Positions 8,971 through 16,362 of a DNA stretch of 64,000 nucleotides are shown here, piece after piece. The stretch comes from Kitasatospora xanthocidica (GTDB lineage: Bacteria; Actinomycetota; Actinomycetes; Streptomycetales; Streptomycetaceae). The notes under the pieces are model-generated. The model had not been told where the DNA came from, made no database searches, and saw nothing but the letters and a program-made list of their open reading frames with translations. The stretch is from positions 115,371 to 179,370 of the forward strand of contig NZ_BNBY01000011.1 in the NCBI RefSeq assembly GCF_014656195.1, written 5' to 3'. The stretch's first letter is position 1, and each line of letters starts with the position of its first letter. A program made the position numbers and the translations under genes.

Positions 8971-9588
8971 TCACACCGACCCGAGCTCCCCGCTCCCGCC
9001 CGCCCAGCCCGCCCCGCGCAGGGCGGCCGCCACCAGACCGTGGATCTCGTCCGCCCCGGGCTCTCCCCCGCCCACCAGACGGTCGAAGACCAGGCCGTCG
9101 ACGCAGGCGAGCAGCGTGCCGGTCCGCCCGTCCGGGTCCGGCACGCCCCGCTCGACGAGGAAGGCGCGGACGGCGGCGCGCCCGGCGTTCTCGCGCGGGA
9201 CGAGGATCTCCCGCAGCTCGGGGTCGCGCACGCTCTCCACCGCGCAGGCGTAGCGGGCGAGCGAACGCCGCCGCCCCTCGCCGGTCAACCGGTACCGCAT
9301 CAACACCAGGATTCCGTCGACCAGTTCCTCCACCGAACGGACGGGCAGCCGCTCGCCCATCGCCTGCAGCTCCCCCTGGTCCAGTTCCACGAGCCGCCGC
9401 ACCAGCGCGGTGAGCAGCGCCTGCCGGGTCCGCAGGTAGGCCGAGGTGGTCCCGGTCGGCAGGCCCGCCGCCGCGTCCACCGCCCGGTGGGTCAGGCCGC
9501 GCACCCCCAGGTCCGCGAGCACCCCGATCGCCGCGTCCGCCAGCACCGTCCGCCGGTCCGGCCGCCCCTGCTCCTCATCCCGCTGCAT
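8971..9588 (-). CDS. TetR family regulator of the adjacent monooxygenase
   Basis: 205 residues. The N-terminal helix-turn-helix occupies about residues 12-57 (VLADAAIGVLADLGVRGLT, then AAGLPTGTTSAYLRT). The C-terminal portion has the helical dimer/ligand fold with no cysteine-based sensor motif. AAAGGGG lies just before the ATG. It is divergent from the FAD monooxygenase at 9710; the palindrome at 9664-9679 lies between the starts, and a second half-site (TTTCTAC, 9595-9601) overlaps the ribosome site of this gene. That arrangement suggests autoregulation and control of the monooxygenase. Confidence 0.9.
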   Translation of the reverse strand: MQRDEEQGRPDRRTVLADAAIGVLADLGVRGLTHRAVDAAAGLPTGTTSAYLRTRQALLTALVRRLVELDQGELQAMGERLPVRSVEELVDGILVLMRYRLTGEGRRRSLARYACAVESVRDPELREILVPRENAGRAAVRAFLVERGVPDPDGRTGTLLACVDGLVFDRLVGGGEPGADEIHGLVAAALRGAGWAGGSGELGSV

Positions 9589-9663
9589 GACCCCTTTCTA
9601 CCGGCACCGGCCCGAGCGCCACCCACCGGCCGTCGGCCGCGCCGTGAGGCCGTAGTACGCTCC

Positions 9664-9679
9664 TTCTACAGATGTAGAA
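9664..9679. promoter_or_regulatory. Operator between TetR (8971-9588) and the monooxygenase
   Basis: TTCTACAGATGTAGAA is a perfect 16-base palindrome (7-base arms, 2-base centre), 31 bases before the monooxygenase ATG. Assignment to the flanking TetR is by position. Confidence 0.75.
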
Positions 9680-9709
9680 AGCGGCGCTGGGACACGGGGA
9701 GGACCGGGC

Positions 9710-10996
9710 ATGGGCAGCGGCAGCGGCACGGGCAGTGGCAGCGCGGTGGTGGTCGGAGGCGGGATCGGCGGGCTGGCGGCCGGGATCGGCCTCCGGCTGG
9801 CGGGGTGGGACGTGACCGTGCTCGAGCGGGCGGCGGTGCCGGCCGACGCGGGGGCCGGCATCTCGCTGGCCGCCAACGGGATGCGCGCACTCGCCGCGCT
9901 GGGGGTCGGCGAGGCGGTCGAGGCGGCCTCGCGCCGTCAGTACACGGGCGGCACCCGCACCCCGGACGGTCGTCGGCTCGCGGTGATGGACGGACAGGCA
10001 CTGGAACGGGAACTGGGCGCACCCATCGTCGGCATCCCGCGCGCGGCCCTGCACCGGATCCTGCGCGAGGCGCTCCCGCCCGGCTCCCTGGTGATCGGCG
10101 CCGAGGTGACCGACGTGACCGAGACGACCGACGTGATCGACACGGCTGGCGTGACCGAGACGGCTGGCACGGCCGAGGCGGTTGGCAGGAGCGACGTGGA
10201 CGCCTCCCGCCCCGCCCGGGTCCGGGTCACCCACGGGGACACCGTCCTGGACGCCGACCTCGTCGTGGCGGCCGACGGGATCAACAGCCGCGCCCGGCGT
10301 CGCCTCTTCCCCGCCCACCCCGGGCCCGCCTACAGCGGTTCGACGGTGCTGCGGGCGATCACCGAGCGCCCGGTCGACGGGCTGACGGCAGACTTCGAGC
10401 TCACCTGGGGCCACGGCGCCGAGTTCGGCCACATCGCCTTCCCGGACGGAACCGCCGAGTGGCACGCCGTCCTGAACGCCCCGGCCGGGGTCCGGTACCG
10501 CGACCCGCTCACGGAGGTCCGCCGCCGCTTCGCGCGCTGGCACGAGCCGATCCCGGCGCTCCTCGCCGCGACCCGACCGGAGGCGGTACTGCACCACGAC
10601 GTGCACGAGCTGGTCACCCCGCTGCCCTCCTACGTCGTGGGCCGGGTCGCCCTGCTCGGAGACGCCGCGCACGCCATGACGCCCCATCTGGGCCAGGGCG
10701 CCTGCCAGGCCCTGGAGGACGCGGTGACCCTGGCGGCGGCGCTCGCCGAGGGCCGGACGGTCGAGGACGCGCTCGCCCGCTACGACGCGGTCCGCCGTCC
10801 TCGCAGCCAGACCGTCGCCCGCGACGCCCGCCGGGCCGGCCGGATGGGCCAGCAGCTCGCGAACCCCCTGGCGGTCGGCCTGCGCAACGCCGCGATCCGG
10901 CTGACCCCGCCCGGCGTGATGGTCCGTACCGTCCTGAAGCACGCCGACTGGACCGCACCCCGGATCACGCCCCGGATCACGCCCCGCGCCGCCTAG
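9710..10996 (+). CDS. FAD-dependent monooxygenase (UbiH/PHBH type)
   Basis: 428 residues with GGGGAGGA before the ATG. The FAD dinucleotide fold GGGIGG is at 16-21 with the acidic strand end ERA. The DG motif (VAADGINSRAR) lies mid-protein and the GD motif GDAAHAMTPHLGQG near residues 318-331 completes the flavin site of class A aromatic monooxygenases, which use NAD(P)H and O2 to hydroxylate aromatic or polyketide-like compounds. Residues about 130-162 are a Thr/Val/Asp repeat (VTDVTET-like units) not expected in the family and encoded by short direct repeats. The last residues also duplicate (ITPRITPR). Controlled by the divergent TetR. Substrate unknown. Confidence 0.92.
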   Translation: MGSGSGTGSGSAVVVGGGIGGLAAGIGLRLAGWDVTVLERAAVPADAGAGISLAANGMRALAALGVGEAVEAASRRQYTGGTRTPDGRRLAVMDGQALERELGAPIVGIPRAALHRILREALPPGSLVIGAEVTDVTETTDVIDTAGVTETAGTAEAVGRSDVDASRPARVRVTHGDTVLDADLVVAADGINSRARRRLFPAHPGPAYSGSTVLRAITERPVDGLTADFELTWGHGAEFGHIAFPDGTAEWHAVLNAPAGVRYRDPLTEVRRRFARWHEPIPALLAATRPEAVLHHDVHELVTPLPSYVVGRVALLGDAAHAMTPHLGQGACQALEDAVTLAAALAEGRTVEDALARYDAVRRPRSQTVARDARRAGRMGQQLANPLAVGLRNAAIRLTPPGVMVRTVLKHADWTAPRITPRITPRAA

Positions 10997-11169
10997 CCTC
11001 GATCCGCACCGCCGTCACCCCGAAGCGCCGAGCTCATGAGACGGTGGGCCACCCCTCCGTGAGCCCAGCGACACACAGTCGGGCAGCAGGCGAACCGGCG
11101 GCACCTCTCGCAGCGTCTTCGGAATCTCCAGACGTACACGAGCAACGCACCATGCGAGGAGTCCTGACG

Positions 11170-11730
11170 GTGTCACACCCTGGATCCGCCGAGGTCCCCG
11201 CCTACCTCTCCGGCATCGCCCGCGCCTTCCCCGCAGTCTCCTGCCTCGTCACCGACCCGGACGGCCGGGTTCTGCTCGTCCGCAGCTTCAACCGGGAGCC
11301 GTGGGGCTGTCCCGGCGGTGTGATCGACCCCGGCGAGACCCCGGAGCAGGCCGCGGAGCGGGAGCTCGAGGAAGAGACGGGGCTGCGCCTGGCGGTCGGG
11401 CGACTGCTCCACATCGCCTGGGCCAAGGGCGACGGCAGCGACCTGCCGAACATGCCGGGCGTCCAGTTCTACTTCGATCTGGGCACGGTCCCGCTCCCCC
11501 ACCCGCCGCTGCGCCTCCAGCCGGACGAGATCCGCGACGCCGCCTGGGTCGCCCCGGCCGACCTTCCCGCCTACATGGGCGCCCTCCGCATCTCCCGTCT
11601 CCACGCCGCCCTGGCCGCCCGCGCCGGCGGCGAGGTCCGCGTCCTCTCGGCCACCCGCCCCGAGCTGGACGCGGACGCGGCGGCCTACGCCGCGACGCTG
11701 TGCGCCGAGCGCGGCAGCCGGCTGCCCTGA
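11170..11730 (+). CDS. Nudix hydrolase
   Basis: 186 residues from a GTG at 11170, chosen because AGGAG (11157-11161) sits 8 bases upstream, while the in-frame ATG at 11152 has no ribosome site. The Nudix box is complete: GGVIDPGETPEQAAEREL followed by EEETGL, giving the G-x5-E-x7-REL-x-EE-x-G pattern that binds Mg for cleavage of nucleoside diphosphates linked to another group. A WGCPGG segment leads into the box, and a beta strand (VQFYFDLGTV) follows, as in MutT/ADP-ribose-type enzymes. The C-terminal 40 residues are Ala-rich. Cytoplasmic. The nucleotide substrate cannot be deduced. Confidence 0.92.
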   Translation: MSHPGSAEVPAYLSGIARAFPAVSCLVTDPDGRVLLVRSFNREPWGCPGGVIDPGETPEQAAERELEEETGLRLAVGRLLHIAWAKGDGSDLPNMPGVQFYFDLGTVPLPHPPLRLQPDEIRDAAWVAPADLPAYMGALRISRLHAALAARAGGEVRVLSATRPELDADAAAYAATLCAERGSRLP

Positions 11731-11803
11731 CCGGTACGGTTCGCCGGCCTGGAGCGGACACGCCCCGAAGCAAGGCCTCGACGGCGGCGCAGGGTCGCTC
11801 GGA

Positions 11804-12559
11804 TCAGTCGTGGAAGCGGATGCGGACCATGAGGGCGTCCTCGGCGAGGTCGTCGAGGTAGCGGTCGGCGAAGTCGCGGTACCGGTGGCCGACGAGGGCG
11901 TCGGGGTCGTGGGACAACCAGTTTCCGTCGATCCACTCGCCGTCGAGGGTGAGCAGCACGTTGGTCGGCACGACGCGGGAGGCCATTCGGCGCACGTACT
12001 GCTCGCGGCCTCCGGCGTAGCAGGCGACCGGGTCGTGCGCTCTGGCCCAGCGGGGGGCCTCCTCCCAGGTCGGCCGTAGGGCGGCCACGGCCCGGATGAC
12101 CGGCTGCGCGAAGAACGCCTCCCGCCACTGCGGACTGCCGGAGGTCTGCGCGAACATCTCGGATTCCGACAGCGCCGGTTCGTAGTCGGCGCTGAAGGCG
12201 GTCCACGCATCCCAGTCCGCGCCCGCCTCCTCGGCCACCGACGCGCGGTCGCGGTCCAGATCGAGCAGGCCGCGCGGGCCGCCGTCGCAGCGGACGACCG
12301 GCTGCGCGGGTCGGGGGCTGCCGTCGCTCCAGAGCGGGTTGCGCACCAGCCGCGGGTCGGCCTCGTATCCGGCACGGACCGGCAGACCGTGGTCGCCGTC
12401 GCCGCCGAAGACGTGCCACCACTGCCATTCCCCCTGCCATTCGCCGCCCGGCGGGACCTCGGCGTCGTTCCAGTAGGGGGCCATCGCGCCAGCCAACGCC
12501 TCCGCCACGTCGGCGGGGTCGGTGGGCGGCAGACAGACGGTGAGCATGTCCCGGGTCAT
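11804..12559 (-). CDS. Conserved-looking cytoplasmic protein, function unknown
   Basis: 251 residues from the ATG at 12559; a second in-frame ATG at 12547 (MLTVCLPPT) is almost as good, since neither has a strong ribosome site. The protein is rich in Trp and acidic residues (WQGEWQWWHVFGG; WDAWTAF), has no signal peptide or membrane helix and no motif I recognise. Its codon bias matches its neighbours. It stands between the plus-strand Nudix gene and the methyltransferase gene at 12718, which is on the same strand with a 158-base gap, so co-transcription is possible but not shown. Confidence 0.65.
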   Translation of the reverse strand: MTRDMLTVCLPPTDPADVAEALAGAMAPYWNDAEVPPGGEWQGEWQWWHVFGGDGDHGLPVRAGYEADPRLVRNPLWSDGSPRPAQPVVRCDGGPRGLLDLDRDRASVAEEAGADWDAWTAFSADYEPALSESEMFAQTSGSPQWREAFFAQPVIRAVAALRPTWEEAPRWARAHDPVACYAGGREQYVRRMASRVVPTNVLLTLDGEWIDGNWLSHDPDALVGHRYRDFADRYLDDLAEDALMVRIRFHD

Positions 12560-12717
12560 GGGCCCGCTTTCGCTGGTGGGTGGCATCGGTCGTCGGAGCG
12601 GGCCGTAGCGTAGCGGGCCTGTCGGAGCGGCCTCATCGCATTTTCCGCCGCCCCCGGCCCCGGTCACCGCCGCCGCGCGTTGCCGGGCTGCGAGGGGCGG
12701 GAACGTGCCGGTGGCCG

Positions 12718-13515
12718 TCAGCGGGTGACCGTCACCACCAGGGCGCTGAGCGCCGCCTCGACCGGGCCGGTGCCCAGGCGGTCGGTGATCGCCGCCGTGA
12801 CCGCCCGGGTCACCTCGTCGAGGGTGGGCCCGTTCCGGGCCTCGATCTCGTTGCGCAGCGGGGTGCCCTGGCACAGGGCCGTGGCCACGTCCCGCGCCGA
12901 CTCGGCGCGCCCCCGTTCGACGACGGTCTCGATCAGCGGGCTGCTCGTGAAGCCGCCGTCCGCGAGGTCCCGCGCGATCGCGGCGGGGTCGTGGTATCCG
13001 TACGGGACGCGGCTCAGGAAGTCCGGCGGGTCGGTGGGGAAGAGCCCGGCGACCGTCGCCTCGGTCACCGCGATGAACTCGTTCGCCGTGATGGCGTCCC
13101 AGACGTTGAACAGCAGGACACCGCCGGGGCGCAGCACGCGGCGGGCCTCGCCGAAGGCGCGTGGGCGGTCGGGGAAGAACATGGCGCCGAACTGGCAGAC
13201 CACGGCGTCGCAGGAGCCGTCCGGGAACGGCAGTGCCATGGCGTCCGCCTCGGCCCAGCGCACCGGGCGGGCGAGCGGCAGGGTCCGGGCGCGGTCGAGC
13301 ATCGGCCGGCTGAGGTCGGTCGCGGTGATCGAGGTGTCCGGTGCCAGGACGGCGGCCAGCTCGCGGGTGCACGCGCCGGTGCCGGCGGCCGTCTCGATCA
13401 CGTCCCGGGGGTGCCGCTCGGCCAGGCGCCGCGCCAGGTCGCGGGCGTAGGGGCGGAAGAGCAGCGGGACGAGGTACCGCTCGTAGATGTCGGGGATCGC
13501 GCCTTCGAAGGGCAT
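12718..13515 (-). CDS. SAM-dependent methyltransferase (class I, UbiE/Methyltransf_11 type)
   Basis: 265 residues from an ATG at 13515 with GGGAGG about 9 bases upstream. Motif I ETAAGTGACTREL (about 43-55) binds the SAM carboxypropyl and ribose part, the acidic residue after beta-2 is in ATDLSRPML, motif II AEADAMALPFPDGSCDAVVC is the post-Asp strand, and VLRPGGVLLFNVW is motif III. This is the pattern of small-molecule methyltransferases such as UbiE/COQ5-like enzymes. No membrane segment. It runs leftward, away from the MarR gene at 13780, and shares that 264-base gap. The acceptor molecule is unknown. Confidence 0.9.
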   Translation of the reverse strand: MPFEGAIPDIYERYLVPLLFRPYARDLARRLAERHPRDVIETAAGTGACTRELAAVLAPDTSITATDLSRPMLDRARTLPLARPVRWAEADAMALPFPDGSCDAVVCQFGAMFFPDRPRAFGEARRVLRPGGVLLFNVWDAITANEFIAVTEATVAGLFPTDPPDFLSRVPYGYHDPAAIARDLADGGFTSSPLIETVVERGRAESARDVATALCQGTPLRNEIEARNGPTLDEVTRAVTAAITDRLGTGPVEAALSALVVTVTR

Positions 13516-13742
13516 GCCGTCGTGCCTCCCGTCGCAGGTGGCGGGGTCTGCGGCCCGCCGCCGGGCCCGTCCGCGGCGCCCGGTGGTGCGAGTGTGGCAC
13601 GGGCGGGCGCCCCCGTCCTGGCCACGGCGCGGCGACGGCCGGACCCCGGCCTGGACCGTCGGCCTGGACACCCGTCCGACCCCCGACCGGTCCCGGGACG
13701 CCCGCGAGCAGGGCCGCCCCGGGCAGCGGCCGTCAGCCTCGC

Positions 13743-13772
13743 TTGACGGAGCATCTGATTAGGCGCCATAGT
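13743..13772 (+). promoter_or_regulatory. Promoter of marR-type gene with overlapping operator
   Basis: TTGACG (13743-13748) and CATAGT (13767-13772) are 18 bases apart, and the -10 ends 7 bases before the GTG at 13780, so the mRNA is probably leaderless. TTAGGCGCCATA (13759-13770) lies in the spacer and -10 and matches the TTAGGCACCTAA operators downstream of the gene at 9 of 12 positions, which suggests autorepression. Confidence 0.75.
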
Positions 13773-13779
13773 ACTTCTC

Positions 13780-14301
13780 GTGACGCAGCACCCCGCACCC
13801 GACTCCGGCGCCCCCAGCCTCGATCAGGCCCGCCGTCAGATCGCCCGCTACGGCCTCCCGGCCGATCCGCAGGCGGTACTGGTGGCGGCCCGGCTGATGG
13901 CGGCGGGGGCCAGGCTCGGACAGGCCGGCGAGGTGCACTTCGGCCGCTTCGGACTCTCCACCGGCCGCTACCGCCTGCTGGCGGACCTGGAGGACCACGG
14001 CGGCGAGAAGTCGCCGTCCCAGCTCGCGGCGAGCCTCGGCGTCTCGCGGGCGACCGTGACCGGCCTGGTCGACGGCCTGGAGCGGGAGGGCCTGGTAGCC
14101 CGCCGTCCGTCCACCGAGGACGGGCGCGGCAACGTGGTGATCCTCACCGCGCGCGGCGCCGACAAGCTGCGCGACCTGGCACCCGAGCACTTCGCCCGGA
14201 TGCAGGCGCTGGTCGGCGGACTGTCCGTCGAGGAACGCGCCACCTTCCTCGACCTGCTGGCCCGGGTGGTCGCGGGCATCGACGCGCTGACCGCGGACTG
14301 A
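13780..14301 (+). CDS. MarR family regulator
   Basis: 173 residues from a GTG at the start of a probable leaderless transcript. The winged helix is clear: SPSQLAASLGVSRATVTGLVDGLEREGLVARRPS (first helix to recognition helix, about residues 85-120) followed by the wing DGRGNVVILTARG. Flanking helices form the dimer. MarR proteins are usually displaced by phenolic ligands or oxidation. Matching TTAGGNNCCTAA-type sites lie over its own promoter and as an inverted pair at 14370-14403 before the membrane protein/NmrA operon, so it probably controls both. A hairpin terminator follows at 14329. Confidence 0.93.
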   Translation: MTQHPAPDSGAPSLDQARRQIARYGLPADPQAVLVAARLMAAGARLGQAGEVHFGRFGLSTGRYRLLADLEDHGGEKSPSQLAASLGVSRATVTGLVDGLEREGLVARRPSTEDGRGNVVILTARGADKLRDLAPEHFARMQALVGGLSVEERATFLDLLARVVAGIDALTAD

Positions 14302-14328
14302 AAACGGCGGAGACGACCCCGCACCCCG

Positions 14329-14355
14329 GGCGGGCCGCCGGTCGGCCCGCCTTTT
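14329..14355 (+). terminator. Rho-independent terminator after the MarR gene
   Basis: GGCGGGCCG and CGGCCCGCC form a perfect 9-base stem around CCGGT, followed by TTTT. It separates the regulator from the operon it probably controls. Confidence 0.85.
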
Positions 14356-14369
14356 CCCAGCCCCAATAG

Positions 14370-14403
14370 TTAGGCACCTAAGCACAAATACTTAGGTGCC
14401 TAA
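14370..14403. promoter_or_regulatory. Double MarR operator before the 14502 operon
   Basis: TTAGGCACCTAAG (14370-14382) is repeated as its exact reverse complement CTTAGGTGCCTAA (14391-14403) with an 8-base spacer. Each half is itself a near-palindrome of the TTAGG-NN-CCTAA form typical of MarR sites. Centres are 21 bases apart, two helical turns, so two dimers could bind the same face. Confidence 0.85.
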
Positions 14404-14501
14404 TCAGAAGCACCGGCGCCGCCGGAAGCGCCGGCACCACCGACAGCACCTGCAGCACCTGCAGCACCGGAACCACGACAACCCGACTGTGAGGACAACC
14501 C

Positions 14502-15062
14502 ATGAGCAAGAAGGCCCGCGGCGCTCCCCCGCCGTTCGTCCTGTGGCGCGAGGTCCTGGTCGCCTACCTGATGCCCGCCGTGATGGCCGGGCTCGGCGGA
14601 GTCGCCAGCCGGCAGCAGGAACTGGTGGTCGCCGCGCTCACCACCATCGGCGGCACCTCCGCCCTGGTGGCGGCCGCGCTCGGCGCCCTCCTGCGCCGCC
14701 GACCGGTCCGCCCCCGGCCCGCCCGGACGCCGCGCGCGCTCGCGGCCGCCGTCCTCGGCGTGCTCGCCGCCGGGCTCGCGCTCGGCATCGGCCTCGCCGC
14801 CGCGCACTGGCTCCCGCACGTCCCGGCGCTCAGCGACAGCCCATGGCCGAAGCGGCTGCCGATCGACCTGCCGGTCTCGTCCGCGATCGCCGCCACCATC
14901 ACCACCTGGCGCTGGCGCGGCAGCCGGCGCACCCGCGAACCGCAGCCCCCGGCCCAGGCCGCCCGCGCGGCCACACCCACGCCCGCACCCGCTCCCAGCG
15001 CCACTCCCACCGCAGCATCCGCACCCGCCCCCACCCCCGTACCCGAAAGGCAGACGTCATGA
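14502..15062 (+). CDS. Small membrane protein in a MarR-controlled operon
   Basis: 186 residues. Three to four hydrophobic helices are visible: about 18-37 (LVAYLMPAVMAGLGGVAS), 43-62 (VVAALTTIGGTSALVAAALG) and 81-103 (ALAAAVLGVLAAGLALGIGLA). A cytoplasmic tail rich in Pro, Ala and Thr follows (150-183). No known family is recognised. The last codons overlap the next gene by ATGA (15059-15062), so translation is coupled to the NmrA-like reductase. The region 14404-14501 before it holds the inverted MarR sites and a run of GCACCTGCA-like repeats. Role unknown. Confidence 0.75.
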   Translation: MSKKARGAPPPFVLWREVLVAYLMPAVMAGLGGVASRQQELVVAALTTIGGTSALVAAALGALLRRRPVRPRPARTPRALAAAVLGVLAAGLALGIGLAAAHWLPHVPALSDSPWPKRLPIDLPVSSAIAATITTWRWRGSRRTREPQPPAQAARAATPTPAPAPSATPTAASAPAPTPVPERQTS

Positions 15063-15925
15063 TCGTCATCATGGGCGCCGCCGGCGCCACCGGCGGCGCC
15101 ACCCTGCGCAGCCTCTCCGCCCTCGGAGTCGCGAGCCGCGCACTCAGCCGGGACCCCGGCCGCCTGGCCGCCGGCCTGGACGAGCGGACCCTGGCCCGTA
15201 CCGAGCCGTTCGCGGCCGATGCCGCCGACCCGGACTCGCTCCGCGAGGCCTTCCGCGGCGCGCACCAGCTCCTCCTCACCATGGCCAACAGCCCGGACCA
15301 GGTCCGGTACGAGCTGAACGCGATCGACGCGGCGCTGGACTGCGGGGTGGGGCACATCGTGAAGGTGTCCGCCCCCGCCGCCGAGCCGGACTCCCCCGTG
15401 GTGATCTCCCGCGGCCACCACCTGATCGAGGAGCGCCTGCGGACCTCCGGCGTCGCGACCACCGTCCTGCGCCCGTACGCGTTCATGCAGAAGCTGCTGC
15501 TCCTGGCCCCCGGCATCGCCGCCGCCGGGGTGGTGCACGGCGCGATGGGGCAGGCGCGGTGCAACTACGTGGACGTCCGGGACATCGGCGACCTCGCCGC
15601 CGACGTACTCACCCGCCCGGAGCTGGTGGGCGGCACCTATCCGCTGACCGGCGGGCGGGCCTACACCCACGCGGAGGTCACCGCGCTGCTGGGCGGGCTG
15701 CTCGGCCGGCCGGTGCGCTACGTCGACCTCTCGCCGGCCGAGCTGCACGCCCACCTGGTCGAGCGGGCCGGGATGCCCGGCTGGCTCGCCGCCCATGTGG
15801 TGGAGATCCAGCAGCTCGCGGTGGTCCGCCGGGAGACGCCCGACGGCGCCTTCACCCGTCTCACCGGGCGCAGTCCGCGCACACTGGAGGCCTTCCTCCA
15901 GGAGCACCTGCACCACTTCCACTGA
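15059..15925 (+). CDS. NAD(P)-binding NmrA-like reductase
   Basis: 288 residues. GAAGATGG at 6-13 is the Rossmann loop in the GxxGxxG form of atypical short-chain dehydrogenases, SRDPGRL follows the second strand and suggests NADP(H). There is no YxxxK catalytic pair; the HHLIEERLRTSGVATTVLRP segment is characteristic of the NmrA/HSCARG and NAD(P)H:quinone-oxidoreductase-2 (QorB) groups. Such proteins reduce quinones or act as redox sensors. Coupled to the membrane protein gene by a 4-base overlap and presumably derepressed with it by the MarR ligand, which fits a response to electrophiles or quinones (inference). Confidence 0.88.
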   Translation: MIVIMGAAGATGGATLRSLSALGVASRALSRDPGRLAAGLDERTLARTEPFAADAADPDSLREAFRGAHQLLLTMANSPDQVRYELNAIDAALDCGVGHIVKVSAPAAEPDSPVVISRGHHLIEERLRTSGVATTVLRPYAFMQKLLLLAPGIAAAGVVHGAMGQARCNYVDVRDIGDLAADVLTRPELVGGTYPLTGGRAYTHAEVTALLGGLLGRPVRYVDLSPAELHAHLVERAGMPGWLAAHVVEIQQLAVVRRETPDGAFTRLTGRSPRTLEAFLQEHLHHFH

Positions 15926-16362
15926 CGCCCCACCCCTCCCTCCGGAACCCGTGGCGGGCCCGGAACCGGGGCGGATTCAGCCCCGGCCCGGACCCGAAGC
16001 AGCCTGGAAAAGGCCTGGACACGGCCGAAACGCCGGGCCCGCCACCCGAAGGGAGCAGTATTCGCTGTGGCGTGGATCACGATCCGAAATCCGACCTGAC
16101 TGTCCGTCAATTCGACTGACATCCCGTCACATCCTCGCCACAGGGCATCAGTTATTGACTGATGATGCGTCAGATTCGGCCACCGTCGCCCGAGTTGGGC
16201 CCGAGCCTGCCCAGGCGCCGCCGGAGATCCGGAGCTACCATCGGTCAGGTTGTCCGCTCCGGCCCCGGAGTGGGGTCACCCGGTTACGGCGAGTGCTCCC
16301 ACCGCCCCCAAGGGCCGGGCATCGATCGGAACGGGGCGAGGACGAGGAGCGCACGGGCTGCC
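15926..16362. promoter_or_regulatory. Long upstream region of the Pls-like gene with a 19-bp palindrome
   Basis: This 437-base region has no gene of its own. At 16146-16164, CATCAGT and ACTGATG flank TATTG, a perfect palindrome with 7-base arms in an A+T-rich patch (16070-16180) that also repeats CTGAC/GTCA half-motifs. TACCAT at 16236-16241 could be a -10 box, giving a leader of about 115 bases, but its -35 is poor. The palindrome is the best candidate for the control site of the synthetase operon. Confidence 0.55.

Noticed and set aside
12661..13741. Longer N-terminus of the methyltransferase from about 13671
   Set aside because: The extra 52 residues are Arg/Pro/Gly-rich with no ribosome site, while the ATG at 13515 has GGGAGG and begins the conserved fold.
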